A stretch of DNA of 64,000 bases from Phlebotomus papatasi. Its lineage: Eukaryota; Arthropoda; Insecta; Diptera; Psychodidae. The stretch covers positions 92,070,627 to 92,134,626 of the forward strand of contig NC_077223.1 in assembly GCF_024763615.1 (NCBI RefSeq). The letters are read 5' to 3'. Positions 35,244-48,600 of this stretch are shown in pieces (positions within the stretch are counted from its first letter, which is position 1; every line of letters begins with the position of its first letter). A program made the translations under genes and the position numbers. The notes beneath the pieces are model-generated. The model did no database searches. It was not told the origin of the DNA and saw only the letters and a list, made by a program, of their open reading frames with translations.

Positions 35244-36614
35244 ATGCCGACATCAAGATGTGACTGCGGAAGTTTCCTGTTCGGAATTGTCTTCCTGGCC
35301 ACAGCAATTCATTTCACAGTAGCATATTTGGTGATTGTGGATGAATTGGAACCACCCGGAACGGTTATTTTCAATGCTTCAGTTTACAAATTGGGCTCCG
35401 AAAGGCACTATAAAATCAATACTCATCGAAGTGCAAATTTTGTACATCATCTTGTAGAGGTGGATAGCAAAAATGGCCAGATTCGCCTCAAGAAATCACT
35501 CTCTTGCGATGGGATTTACTATCCCAATCTCTTTACGTTTTACGTAGATTCTACGTCAAATATGCTCAGAAGCATTGACTACTACAGTTTACCGCTTCGG
35601 GTGTTCATTTCCGGGAAGGAATGCAATGATGAGAGGCGTCTTGAGCTGTTTGGGAGAGCTTTTGAGGAGGACGATCACTTCAGGGAAAGGCGTAGTTTCG
35701 AGGAAGACGATTTTCGGGCATATGGTGAATATCGCGGAAATAACTTTCACTTCTACAAAAACGATTTTCCTTGGATGTTTCGGATGTCAGAGGTAGAAAA
35801 TGCAACTAACTACCGAAACTTCCGGGAGGGAGATGTCCTTTTTGACAGTCAAGTGTCCAATAATCTCCGGCATGAGATTATTAATCGCAAAAGGAGACAT
35901 CTTGAGGAGTCTCTAGATCAGAGAATGCACAGAAAGATTGCTGATGCTAAACAATGGGTTTCAGAGACCTACGCATCCTACGCTATTCACAACACAGACA
36001 AATGGAACAAAATCTGTCTGAAAAAGAGTCAGTTCATCAATTCCCTCAATGCTTTCCTTCCCAAATCTGTTCAGCAATCCTGCAAAGTTACCTTCCTTGA
36101 TGTTGGCGATGAAAGATTCAAAATCGAACAGCAGAATGGGGATCTCGTTGCAAGCCGGGATCATTGCATCTTCGAACCAATGTGGAAGGTCATCGTAACC
36201 CTCAGTGTCCGATGCAACAGGATGGATCTCGTAGATGCTGATCACAGGCTCAAAATCGTCTACCATCATCAGGAATTCAATGACACGGACATTGCCAGGC
36301 GAGTTCGAAGGGAGCTTCGGAATCAGAGCCCCTACTTTGAACAAGCCCTATATTTGGCTTCCGTGCTTGAGGAACAACCTCCTAACGCTATCGTGACAAC
36401 TGTGAGAGCAAGGGATCCTGAGGATTCTCCTGTGGTCTATTCAATGGTTTCCCTGCTAGATTCGCGGTCTCAGTCAATGTTTAAAGTAGATTCAAGGACC
36501 GGGGTCGTAACTACGGCTACGAGCTTGGATCGAGAGCTGATGGATGTGCATTATTTTAGAGTTGTAGCAACTGATGATAGTTTTCCACCGAGATCCGGAA
36601 CAACGACACTTCAG
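35244..36614 (+). CDS. stan: stan coding exon 1: signal peptide, N-terminal region, cadherin repeat 1
   Basis: The start is the ATG at 35244 (A at -3). It is followed by a short polar stretch and a strongly hydrophobic run (FLFGIVFLATAIHF) typical of a signal peptide. An in-frame TTG at 35184 is not a likely start. A plausible acceptor (TTTGCAG ending at 35169) puts the exon edge at 35170, so the exon probably begins with about 74 bases of 5' UTR. Residues 34-360 are a unique, charged N-terminal region with two basic motifs, RKRR (215-218) and RRVRR (352-356). Cadherin repeat 1 starts near residue 362 and finishes in the next exon. The donor is CAG/GTGAGA at 36614/36615, phase 0; the open frame running past it (to 36698) is intron. 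An additional upstream in-frame coding exon cannot be ruled out, because the frame stays open back to 35142. Confidence 0.9.
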
Positions 36615-39600
36615 GTGAGATTCACAATTTTTATTATTTTTTTTATTCTTTCTTTATCTTCTCAAAATATTTGGCGTGTATTTTTTTTTGGGAACTAGAA
36701 CTTTGGAAGAATTACAGTTAAAGTCCGGCTTCAAATCTCGAATAACTTCACCTAATTTCAGAACGAAACATTTTAGAACTAAGGCTTATTTCGATAATGA
36801 GCTTTAAAGAACGAATTAAAACATAAAGGTGAAAAAATCTGTTCTGTAGTTATACTTATTTTTATTTAATTTGTTTTAGCATTCTAAAGTTTAGTTAGTG
36901 CATAACTAAAACTGCTCTATCTCCGAGAGTTTTACTCCGATTGACTTGAGATTTTCAAAAAATGTTCTTTACTTATTATCCTATTTAATAAGCAAATAAA
37001 AAAAATCAATTTTTTGAAGCCTTCAAACCCGTTTACTCCCTTAAGTAAGATATTAACCACATCAATTCGTCCCTTTATCCTATATTAGGTGAACTTGGGG
37101 TAAAATGTAACAAACAGAAAACTTATAATTTGAAAATTTTCAAGAACAATGTAGGCTAAGTTTCAATTTTTTCCTATGGATAACTTTCATAAACATCCTT
37201 AAATTCCAAACGAAGATGTCAAATTTGTTAAATGTTTTGGAATGTCTTGACCCTTTAACGACGAGACACTTTTTACGGACTGAAAATCAACAATAAACAT
37301 TAAACTGAGAAACATAATCAATGATAAGTCTTACATCTAACTTTGGAAGGTCCAACAGAGTCTGATTCGGTGTATTTTGTGCTTCTATGAACGGCAGGGA
37401 CAAAAATAGCCCAGAAATTTAAGTAATTTTTCTGACAATAACAGTGAATAATATTTTTCGCTTTAATGAAAAATGTTACGTATGAGTATTGTAGTTTTTA
37501 TTGCCATAAGGGGTTTGTTTAAAAAACATCGGAAGTATAAAAAATAAATAAAATCAATTATGAATTTGAAAATTTACATATTCGCCATTTTTGAGCTTAA
37601 ATATTTACTACATAGCAAATAGCTAGAGACTTGCAAAAAGTATTCTAGATTCCTTCAACCTTCTACTTTACAATTATGTACTACTGATATAGGAAAAAAA
37701 TAACTTTAGGTAGTCAGGAAAAAATATTTTCTTTATGGGACACCGGTGTTCCAATCGTCCTTAAAGGGTTAAAATCCAAGCCACAAACAATGTGGATTTG
37801 AATATTTGAGAATTTTTTTTAAGATGTCAATTTTCCAGGGGGTAAACAAGTCTGCCACTCTCGGTTCACTTTGGGTGCCGATCCGATTTTGGAGACTGAT
37901 CGCGCGATCACCGCGTGCTTTGAGATAGATTGCGCGGTCAGTGGGATCTTATTAGAGACTGATTGTGCGATCAGGGCGATCTTGGAGACAGATTGGCGCA
38001 ATCTATTGATCTGCCACTCACAGTTCACTTTCTATGGCCATTATTTATTTACTCCCTGCATGTTTTTTTTGTTTTCTTGAATAATTCCAAGTTGATTTTT
38101 GGAGGTTCTTGGAATCATCAAGAACAATTTGAAATTTGAAAAGTTTCACGCAGATTTTTTTTCGAAATTAGGAATGTTTTTGCAATAGAAAGTTCGAAAA
38201 GGATAAAAGTATAAAAAATATGACATTTGGCCGTCCTGTTTAGTCGAAATGAGTTAGAAATGACTAATTTTCTAATTTTTATAGCTAATAAACAATAAAT
38301 TCTGCAGGGAACTCAAGATGTTTTGCAGAAGTGACATCTCGCTAACTATGGAAAATCTTGAAATCTTAGTTTTTATCCAAGATATTTTTTAGTCCTATTA
38401 ATACCATACACATCAGAATATTAAATCTTGATCTTGGAAATACATATTTGACAGCTTAAAATTCTGATCTTGATCTTGGTCTCAGAATTGAGGCCAATAT
38501 GTCCTTTAGTATTTTTTTAAAGAATTTCCGTAAGACAAATAATTAGAAAATGGCTCAATCCTTTAAGGATAAGAGGTTTAATAAATTGAGGATCAGAAAA
38601 ATGATCATTTTGACTGCCTTTTTAGAGAAAAAATATAATTTCATATAGCCGTAGGAAATGTTTTTCTTCGTGTTACCGGCAATCTAATCGTTCTTAAAGA
38701 GGAGGAAAATGATCTTCAGCTTAGCAGTAGAGTGGTAGATTTTATAAAATAATGCCTTCTCTAAAAATCTCTGAAGCCTTCCGCGTGTTCGTGAACAAAA
38801 ATATCCTTTTTGTCACATCTTGAAGTCCTTCCCCTGTTATGCATTTTGCGTATTAATTTTGTTTCATCAAATTTATAAAAATCTTAAAATAATAATTTAT
38901 GCAAATCTAATTAAAAATCTTTTAGAATTTATTCCTTGATTTTATTCTTTGGAAATTCTTTTTATCCGAGGAAAGTAATAAAAAGATATACAAGGGTTTT
39001 AATTTTTGGTAATTTTCAAACTTAATATTGTGTACAGTATTCTAGGATTACCTTTAATTTTAGGACTTAGGGCGGAATCACATTGACAGTAAAATGCTCA
39101 CAGTATTTCGTTGATTTACACATTTCCATTGCAATTCTTACGCAAAATTTCAATTACCGTATTAACTTATCTCATACCCGGTGGCACTAGGTGAAAATAG
39201 TATTTAAGTAAACTGAAGAAATAAAATGAAAATGCGATAAACGGTGGGCAAAAAAACTGTAGGATTTTTTTCTATAGTTTTTGTACAGTTTTTTGCTCAC
39301 CGTTTATCTCATTTTCATTTTATTTCTTCAGTTTACTTATATTATTTTCACGTAGTGCCACCGAGTATGAGATGATAAGGTAATACGGTAATTGAAAATT
39401 TTCGTAAGAATTGCAATGAAAATGCGTAAATTAACGAAATACGGTGAGGCTTTGACGGTGACGGCTAGTATTTTACAGTCAATGTGATTCTGCCCTTAGA
39501 GATATTCCAGTGACCATCAGGCTACTTAAAGTTGGTCTAAATCTAAAGATCATCCTTAAATACTAGAATTAAATAAAAGGTTATGAAAAGGAGAGGTGCA

Positions 39601-42600
39601 AAGTCATTCGCATCTACGGTATATAATAGTGAATGTATTTATTCAGTTTTTTATTTTATTATTTTTATTTATGGTTTTCAGAATATAATATTGATGAATA
39701 ATTTTTGCTTTTTTCATTTTTTAATTTCTATTCTAAAAAAAAAGACAGTAGACTTGTGAGACTTAAATTTTTCATTATTCGCTTTAAAGTGGTTATATAT
39801 ATTAAAAATATTTTGTTTTTTGTGAAGTTTTTGATATGATTTTTTTTTCAAATAAATCAGTTTAGTATTGAAAAAAAATCAAATGTTTCTCTCGCAATTT
39901 TTTGTGTGGTCGCTTTTATTGTAATTGAGCTTAATTTATTGTCAATTTATCGACTTACAACACCTTGTTTTGTCTGATAGTGAACGAAAAATCATGAATA
40001 AATTAGCCAATTAATGCAAATACCAAGATAATTATGATCACAGTAATTTTATCAAAATCATGTTTTATGGCTTTAGACTTTTGGAAAGTACCTCCGGTGA
40101 TCGTTTTTCTAGTGTTAACAGGTAGTTTAAACCTAACAATTTGGATGAATTATTGAAGCAGACTTTTAATTAAAATGTAAACTTTGGGTCTTTATTTTGA
40201 TTATTTAAATTTTGATCTAATAATTTTTGTGTCGTGTGAAAAAACAATAATTTATTTTGCTAAAATTGGATCATTCTATGCAAACTTTCTAAGCTATAAT
40301 TGTATTGATTTCTTAATTTATTTCCCTAATAAATTTATTCTTCTGACCAAATTTTTAGTCTTTTTGAGGATTTTATTAAATGCTTCTGTCGTAATTCAAA
40401 ACCACTAACCATCACTTTGGGTTTTAGAGGCCATGAACTAATCCATGAACCATAGAGATGTTTTAAATTTGAATAGAGCCATAAATTGGCTGTTCGCCCA
40501 ATTCTTTCTGTGTCACCTAATGTGGGAATGTATCTGCCGATGTTCACAGGTGAATGTGCTGGATTGCAATGATCATTCTCCCACGTTCGAGGCTGAGCAG
40601 TTCGATGCGTCAATCCGGGAGGGAGCTACTGTCGGATCAACTGTGATTACCCTTCGAGCAACTGATCAGGACTTTGGGAAAAATGCCGAGATTGAGTATG
40701 CAATTGAGAGTGTGACTGGAGGAGGCGTCACGACGCACGAGCAGGATGCCCAGACCTTCCGGATTGATGGTCGGAGTGGGGTAATCTCCACCCGGAGTGG
40801 TCTGGACAGGGAAACGGCGGAAGTGTACACGCTAATTGTAAGTGCAACGGACATGGCATCGCCGCAGAGCGAGAGGAAATCCGCCACGGCGACCGTAGTT
40901 GTGAAGGTGCTCGATGACAATGATAACTATCCGCAATTCAGCGAGAGAACCTACACGATCCAAGTGAGTGAAGATCAATGGGGCGACAACAACGTGGTGG
41001 CTCACATCAAAGCCACCGATGCTGATCAGGGGAATAATGCGGCGATTAGGTGAGTTTATTCTTGGATGATTCTAACATTGATTAACACTCCATTTCTCTG
41101 GTCTTTGGCCATCATCTGGCAGATTTTTTGAGACATTCGTCGTGACACGCTAACGGTTCAGTGTTCTTATTGCTCAATCATGCTAGAAAATCGTGTGCAG
41201 GAGATTACGTTATAATTTGGAAATATGCAAATGTGGTGACAATTAAATTATGACAGAGAAAAAATTTTAAACGATTAGTGATACTATGACAATTTATAGT
41301 TAATTATTTAAGTAATTTATTTATCATGGCAAAATTAAATAATTATCTCTTGCTGGCGTTTAAATAATTTTATAATAATTTAATTAAATTCCTAGAAAAA
41401 AATGCAAGCTATAACCATGTGAGTTTGCGAGATAATTATCTACATTCCAAAAAAAAACCTAAAAGAAATAAATCGGTGGTAAAGCGCTGACTTTGTAAAA
41501 TGTTAGAACTCGCTACCTAAATACTTAAAGGAGTAGTGTTCACAAGTTCGCTATATTTCTTTCACTGCTGATTTTTTTAATGCTTGGCTTATCGGTTTAG
41601 AACCGATTCGAACCGATTTTTAAATTACTCAAAAAATGCTCAAAACAGAATGCTATTAAAAATCGGTTCAAAATTAACTCATCGATTCATAACCGATTCA
41701 GAATCGGTTAGAACTGATCAGGGTTGGGCGAATTTTTTACATTTTACATCATTTTTTACATACTAAAAAAAACTTTAACATGTAAAATGTATAATTGATT
41801 TATATGCATCAAATTTCAAATTTAAATTTTTCTTTTTCACTCAATCAAAGAATTCTCTGTAAATCATTAAAATATTTTGCGGCTTTTTGCCGTAAAGCTT
41901 GTCGTCGAAAATGCATGGTGAAATTTAATTGGAACATCAGTTCAAATTTTCCTTTAGCCGGTTGAACAAATATAAACCACATAAATAACGCATAATTTTT
42001 TAATCTACATATGCTCAGGGAGTTTTTCAATTGTTCTGTGGTTTCTGTTAATCATCAATATTATGAAAATCATTCAAATTAAGATTTATTTCCTTCTTTC
42101 TTCTTAACGACATTTTTTGTTTGATTTTGCTAATATATTGTCCAAAATATCACATCCTAGAAAACAATGTTCATAAAGAGAATCAGTCTCTCCTTGCTAA
42201 CACTGATTCTGTAGTAATGAATGTTTACAAAAATATTTTTTAAATGTTCTAGAAACCATCGTGCTTTGTTATTAAACTGAAACCAACGTATTAAACAAAA
42301 ATTCATACAAAAATTACGATATTGTGTCGATTTTAACAAAATCTGCACAGAATCTGAGTAAAACGATCGAAATTGTTAAACGTTTTATTCGGAAGCTGTG
42401 AGGATTTTATATTCAATTTTAACCGTCTTGTGCTGAAGCTGTGCGCTTTTTATTTGTAATTTATTCTTTTCGTGTTTAAGTTATGAGTACTTTACATACA
42501 AGTGAAATAAGGTTTTTAAGGCATTTTTAAGTTAAAGTTGCACGCAATTTGAACACAATATTAACCGTTTTATGCTGAACCAGTGCCGTTTTGTGACAAC

Positions 42601-45600
42601 GTTTTTTTTTTAACTGAAGCTGTGCGGGTTTTATGGACAATAATGATCGTTTTTATTGAAGATTAATTTAAAAATATCATATTTAAGATAAGAAATCAAA
42701 ATCTTTAATTTTTTCTGCACTTCAGTAGTTTTTAATTGCTTCTTAAATATACAAAAACAGCTAAATAATTCTTCATCAACTCTTCTATTTGAAACACTTT
42801 TTAGCTTTAATTTCTGGTTAAATGGTGATAAAAAAATATAGAAAAAATATCACTGCATTATATTTGCATTGCATATATACCAAATTGCAAGTTTTTTTTA
42901 CGTATCATTACATCAAAGTCTCTTATAATTACTATAAAAAATTATTAAAAATTATTCTTTTTAGATTTTAAAAATTTATTTATCAAGTCATGTCATTTGA
43001 CTATTTACGAATAGTGAAAGAAAATTGTATTTTTATGTCTCATTGTTTTACATGTTTACTAATAATATTAATTTTGATTCCATTTTTCGTTAACGGTTAA
43101 AAAATTCAACATGTTGAGGATTTAATATAGACAAACGTTCTGAAATATCTATCTGTGAAAGGAGGACGAAGTTCTTTTTAATTAGAAAAAAAGTAACGTT
43201 ATTTTACTACAGGCAGTGTGCAAAATCGTTCAATTACTTCAATGTTCAATGTTCTTTGTTCAATGTTCAAGTTTCAATGTATCTGAATTAAAAAATCTGA
43301 ATATTTAGTGGATCCTAAACAAAGCAAAGGATCAAGGATCTGTAATTCAAAATAGAGTATATATATATTTTTTATTTTTACTAAATACTTTAGCTTAAAA
43401 ATAATTAGGTACTTAAAAGTACAACTAACTTTAATTCTTTTCTTGCAGGTACGCCATTATTGGCGGTAATACTCAGTCGCAATTCTCCATTGATTCTCTG
43501 AGTGGAGACGTGACTCTGGTCAAACCGCTGGACTACGAAAATGTCCGGAGTTACAGACTGGTGATTCGAGCTCAAGACGGTGGAAGTCCTTCCAGGAGCA
43601 ACACAACGCAATTGCTGGTCAACGTGTTGGATGCTAATGATAATGCTCCGAGGTTCTACACTTCGCAATTCCAGGAAGCTGTCCTGGAAAGCGTACCTGT
43701 TGGCTACAACATTGTACGCGTTCAGGCCTACGATTCGGATGAAGGTCAAAATGCCGAGATTACCTACAACATACTCGAGAGGGAAGATAACTTCCCGCTG
43801 GCTGTGGATCCTAGAACGGGTTGGGTACATACCCTTAGACCGTTAGATAGGGAAGAACAGTCTAGATACAGTTTTCAAGTAGTTGCCGTAGATGGAGGAA
43901 TTCCTCCGAAATCTGCCAGTACTTCAGTCGTTGTTACTATTCAAGATGTCAATGACAATGATCCGGTCTTCAGTCCCAAATACTACGAGGCTACAATTGG
44001 GGAAGATCAACCCCTTGGGACTCCTGTTACTACGGTTACTGCTACGGATCCAGACGAAGATTCTCGGCTTCATTATGAATTATCATCGGGAAATACTCGA
44101 GGTAGATTTGCGATAACTAGCCAGAATGGAAGGGGACTGATTACAATTGCTCAACCCTTGGATTATAAGCAAGAACGACGATTTGTCCTTACGGTTACTG
44201 CAACAGATTCGGGAGGGCGAACTGATACAGCTACAGTTAATGTTAACATTACCGATGCCAACAACTTTGCTCCGGTTTTTGAGAATGCTCCATATACTTC
44301 TTCGGTATTTGAAGATGCACCTGTAGGAACTACGGTCCTTGTTGTTTCTGCAACGGATAGTGATGTAGGAATCAATGCTCAGATCACTTACTCCCTGAAT
44401 GATGAGACAGTTAATGGTTTAGGTGCAAGTGAACCATTTACTGTTAATCCTCAAACTGGAGCTATTGTAACGAATGCTCCTTTGGATCGGGAAACAATTA
44501 GCGGGTACTTGCTTACGGTTACGGCTAAAGATGGTGGAAATCCTTCTCATAGTGATACGACGGATGTCGAAATAACGGTTACGGATGTCAATGATAATCC
44601 TCCAGTATTCAAAGTTCCAGTATATCAAGCTTCTATTCCTGAGGATGCTTTGATCGGAACTTCTGTTATACAGATTGCCGCTACAGATCTCGATCAAGGT
44701 ATCAACGGTAGGATCAAGTATGCCCTTAGTGATAAAGACAAGGAGGACGGATCTTTTGTTGTGGATCCTACGTCCGGAATTATAAGGACTAACAAGGGCC
44801 TAGATCGAGAGAGTGTACCTGTCTATCACCTTACAGCTATTGCCGTAGACCGCGGAACGCCATCACTTAGTAGTTCAGTTGAGGTTCAAGTAAGGCTAGA
44901 AGATATCAATGACTCCCCTCCGACTTTTGAATCCGACAAGATCACACTTTACGTAGCTGAAAACTCGCCTGTTGGATCAGTTGTAGGAGAGATCCATGCT
45001 CATGATCCCGATGAAGGAGTGAACGCTCTTGTTCAGTATTCAATTATTGGAGGGGATGATTCAAACTTCTTCAATCTCGTTGTAAGGCCAGGATCTGAGA
45101 GGGCACAACTCGTTACCCTTACAGAGCTAGATTACGAGTCTCCGAAGAAGAAGTTTGAACTTGTTATTAGGGCAGCAAGTCCTCCTCTGAGAAACGATGT
45201 TCATGTTGAGATTTTGGTGACAGATGTCAATGACAACGCTCCAGTTTTGAAAGATTTCCAAGTGATCTTCAATAACTTCAGGGATTGTTTCCCTAGTGGA
45301 GAGTTCGGAAGGATTCCAGCATTTGATGCAGATGTTACTGATAAACTGAACTACAAGATCCTATCGGGAAATAATGCTAACCTTGTTAGGTTGAACTCTT
45401 CAACTGGTGGGATGGCCTTAAGCCCACAGTTGAATACAAACGTTCCGAAGTTCGCAACAATGGAAGTTTCGGTAACGGATGGGATCAATGAAGCCAAGGC
45501 AATAATGCAATTGGTCGTGAGATTAATAACTGAAGATATGCTCTTCAATTCTGTTACTGTTCGACTTGATGAAATGACAGAGGAAGCTTTTCTTTCACCT

Positions 45601-48600
45601 CTGTTGAACTTCTTCTTGGACGGTTTGGCTGCAATCATCCCTTGCCCAAAAGAAAACATTTTCATCTTCTCTATCCAAGACGACACTGACGTTAGTTCCA
45701 GAATTTTGAACGTCAGTTTCTCAGCTCGGCGTCCAGACTTATCCCATGAGGAGTTCTATTCTCCGCAATATCTTCAGGAGAGAGTCTATCTCAATCGTGC
45801 TATTCTGGCTCGGCTGGCAACAGTTCATGTGCTTCCATTCGATGACAATATTTGCGTAAGAGAGCCATGTCTCAACTACGAAGAGTGCCTGACAGTCCTG
45901 AAGTTCGGCAATGCTTCAGGATTTATTCATAGCGATACTGTGCTCTTCCGCCCGATATATCCAGTTAACACATTTGCTTGCCGTTGCCCTGAAGGATTTA
46001 CTGGAAGTCGAGAACATTATCTTTGCGATACTGAAGTAGATCTCTGTTATTCCGATCCTTGTCGGAATGGAGGAACTTGCGTTCGCCGAGAAGGGGGCTA
46101 CACATGTGTATGCGGAGAGGATTTTACAGGTTCCGATTGTGGAATCCCTGTAAAGTCACTGCCTCCTTGCACTGCCGAAGTTTGCGAAGGTGGTTTCTCT
46201 TGCATTTATGGAAATATTAGTCCTCATCACCCACCTTACACTTCAACTTGCGAACTAAAGTCGAGATCCTTCTCTAAGAATTCGTTCTTGACATTCAACA
46301 GCCTGAAGCAGAGGCACAGATTTACGCTGAAAATGAAATTCGCCACAGTACACGAAAACGGATTACTGCTCTACAATGGAAGATACAACGAACTCCATGA
46401 TTTCATAGCTTTGGAAATTTTGTCGGGAAAAGTGGTTTTCTCTTTTTCTTTGGGTGATGCTGTTGAAAGTGTAACTGTTAACAAGGAAACTAAGGTCTCT
46501 GATGGACTCTGGCATACAGTAGAAGTAACCTACTTCAACAGAACTGTAGTCCTTGCATTGGATGATTGTGATACAGCTCTGGCTCTCAGTGGAGACCTCG
46601 GTGATCGCTGGAGTTGTGCCAATCAGACGACACTGAAGTTAGATAAGCGTTGCACATCACTCACAGAATCCTGCCACCGATTCCTGGACCTAACAGGACC
46701 TCTACAACTTGGAGGACTTCCGAAAATTCCAGCTCACTTCCAAATCCAATCGCATGACTATATCGGTTGCATTTCTGATTTCTACATTGATAGGAAGTTT
46801 GTTGATCTCAATTCATACGTTGCGGATAATGGAACTGTAGCGGGATGTCCTCAGAAAGCACCATCGTGTGCTTCAGAGCCATGCTTCAATGGAGCGACTT
46901 GTCATGAAGGCTGGGGTGTTCATCTATGTGAATGTCCTGAAGGTTTCACAGGGAATGCTTGTCAGGAATCTGTGCCACCACCTTGGAGATTTGCTGGAGA
47001 TGGGGTTCTCAGTTTCAATCCCTTACTGAGACCTATTCAGTTACCATGGCTCACTGCCCTATCGATCCGGACTCGTCAGAAAGATGCTTTCTTGATGCAG
47101 ATCCAAGTAGGACAGAACAGTTCTGCAATAGTTAGTCTCAAGGATGGGATCCTCCACTATATCTACAACGGAGAACCTATGTTTCTATCTGGAGTCACGT
47201 TATCGGACGGAGAGTGGCATAGGATTGAGATCAAATGGCTAGGAATGGAGATATCCTTATCAATTGATTACGGTCAGAGAACAGGAGTTGTTCCAATGTC
47301 CCAGAAAATTCAGGGACTTTACGTTGGAAAGATCATTATCGGTGGACCAGATGGTGTGACCCCTAGTCTAGCTAACTTTGGTTATTACGAGGGTTGCATC
47401 CAAGATGTAAGAATTGGCGGGCCACAGTCTGTTCTCAATCGACCTACTATGCGAGAAAACGTTATTGATGGATGTTCTTCAGCTGCTCAGTGTCCAGATT
47501 TCTGTCCGGATCATTCAGTTTGCGTAACTAGTTGGGATGAGGCTCACTGTGAGTGTTTACCAAGCTTCGTAGGAAGCGAATGTGCTCCTATCTGCACAGT
47601 TAAACCTTGCAGCTCTGGGATATGTCGTGTTGATGGTGAAGATCGCAAGGGATATCATTGTGAGTGCAATTCGACTTTTAGTCATGGCGAATACTGTGAA
47701 CTTCAGATCCAGCAGCCCTGTCCCGGTGGCTGGTGGGGTGAAAGAGGCTGTGGACCCTGTCGATGTAATCTCAAACAAGGTTATCATCCTGACTGCAATA
47801 AAACCACTGGACAGTGCTACTGCAAGGAAAACCACTATCAACCGGTTAACGAGACTGCTTGCTTGCCTTGTGATTGCTATTCAATAGGTTCGTACAGTGG
47901 ATCCTGCAATCGTCTAACAGGACAGTGTGAATGTCGAGAAGGAGTTATTGGGCGTAGATGTGATTCTTGCTCCAATCCTTATGCAGAAGTCACCCTAAAT
48001 GGTTGCGAAGTGGTTTATGATGCTTGTCCGAGATCTTTCTCTGCTGGACTATGGTGGCCTAGGACTCCGATAGGCCTTACGGCTACTGAAAGCTGTCCAT
48101 TGCCTGCTCGTGGTAAAGGTTTCCGGGTGTGTGATTCAAATGGCTGGAGCCATCCGGATATGTTCAATTGTACTTCAGAACCGTTTATCGAATTGAGAAA
48201 GCAATTATCGCAGATGGAAAAGGAAGAACTATCTCTCAATTCATTTATTGCTGTCAAGATGGCGTCGAATTTGCAGCAAGCTTGTGAGATTGTTGGTATG
48301 TCTGGTGGCGGAAAGATGCCCCAGAATTTATCAGTGAACTCTTATGCTGTTGAAACATCTTTTCTGCCGAAAGAGGATATTTGGAGTGACAATTTCGAAA
48401 TGGACTATCTGACTCAGGAGTTTAGATTCATCCATGATAGGCTCTATGGAGCAGACCTTTTAGTAACTGAAGGAATACTGCATGAGTTGATCAACTACGA
48501 AATGATGCAGAGCGGGTTGAATTTGAGCCACAGCCAGGATAAGGATTTTATCCGGAACCTAGTTCAGTGTGCTAGTGTCATTCTAGATGAGAAATATTCT

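Larger units (their letters stand above)
36615..40549 (+). other. stan intron 1
   Basis: A 3935-bp intron between cadherin repeat 1 coding segments (GTGAGA...TTCACAG). It holds a piggyBac-type TTAA element (37251-37768), a minisatellite (37852-38031), a fragment related to the TTAA element's right part (about 38500-38705) and a 426-bp hairpin element (39070-39495). No conserved coding potential was seen. Confidence 0.85.

Noticed and set aside
36615..36698. Continuation of the exon 1 frame to a stop at 36696
   Set aside because: A consensus donor at 36615 and protein continuity with the exon at 40550 show this is intron; the extra residues are AT-driven Phe/Ile.
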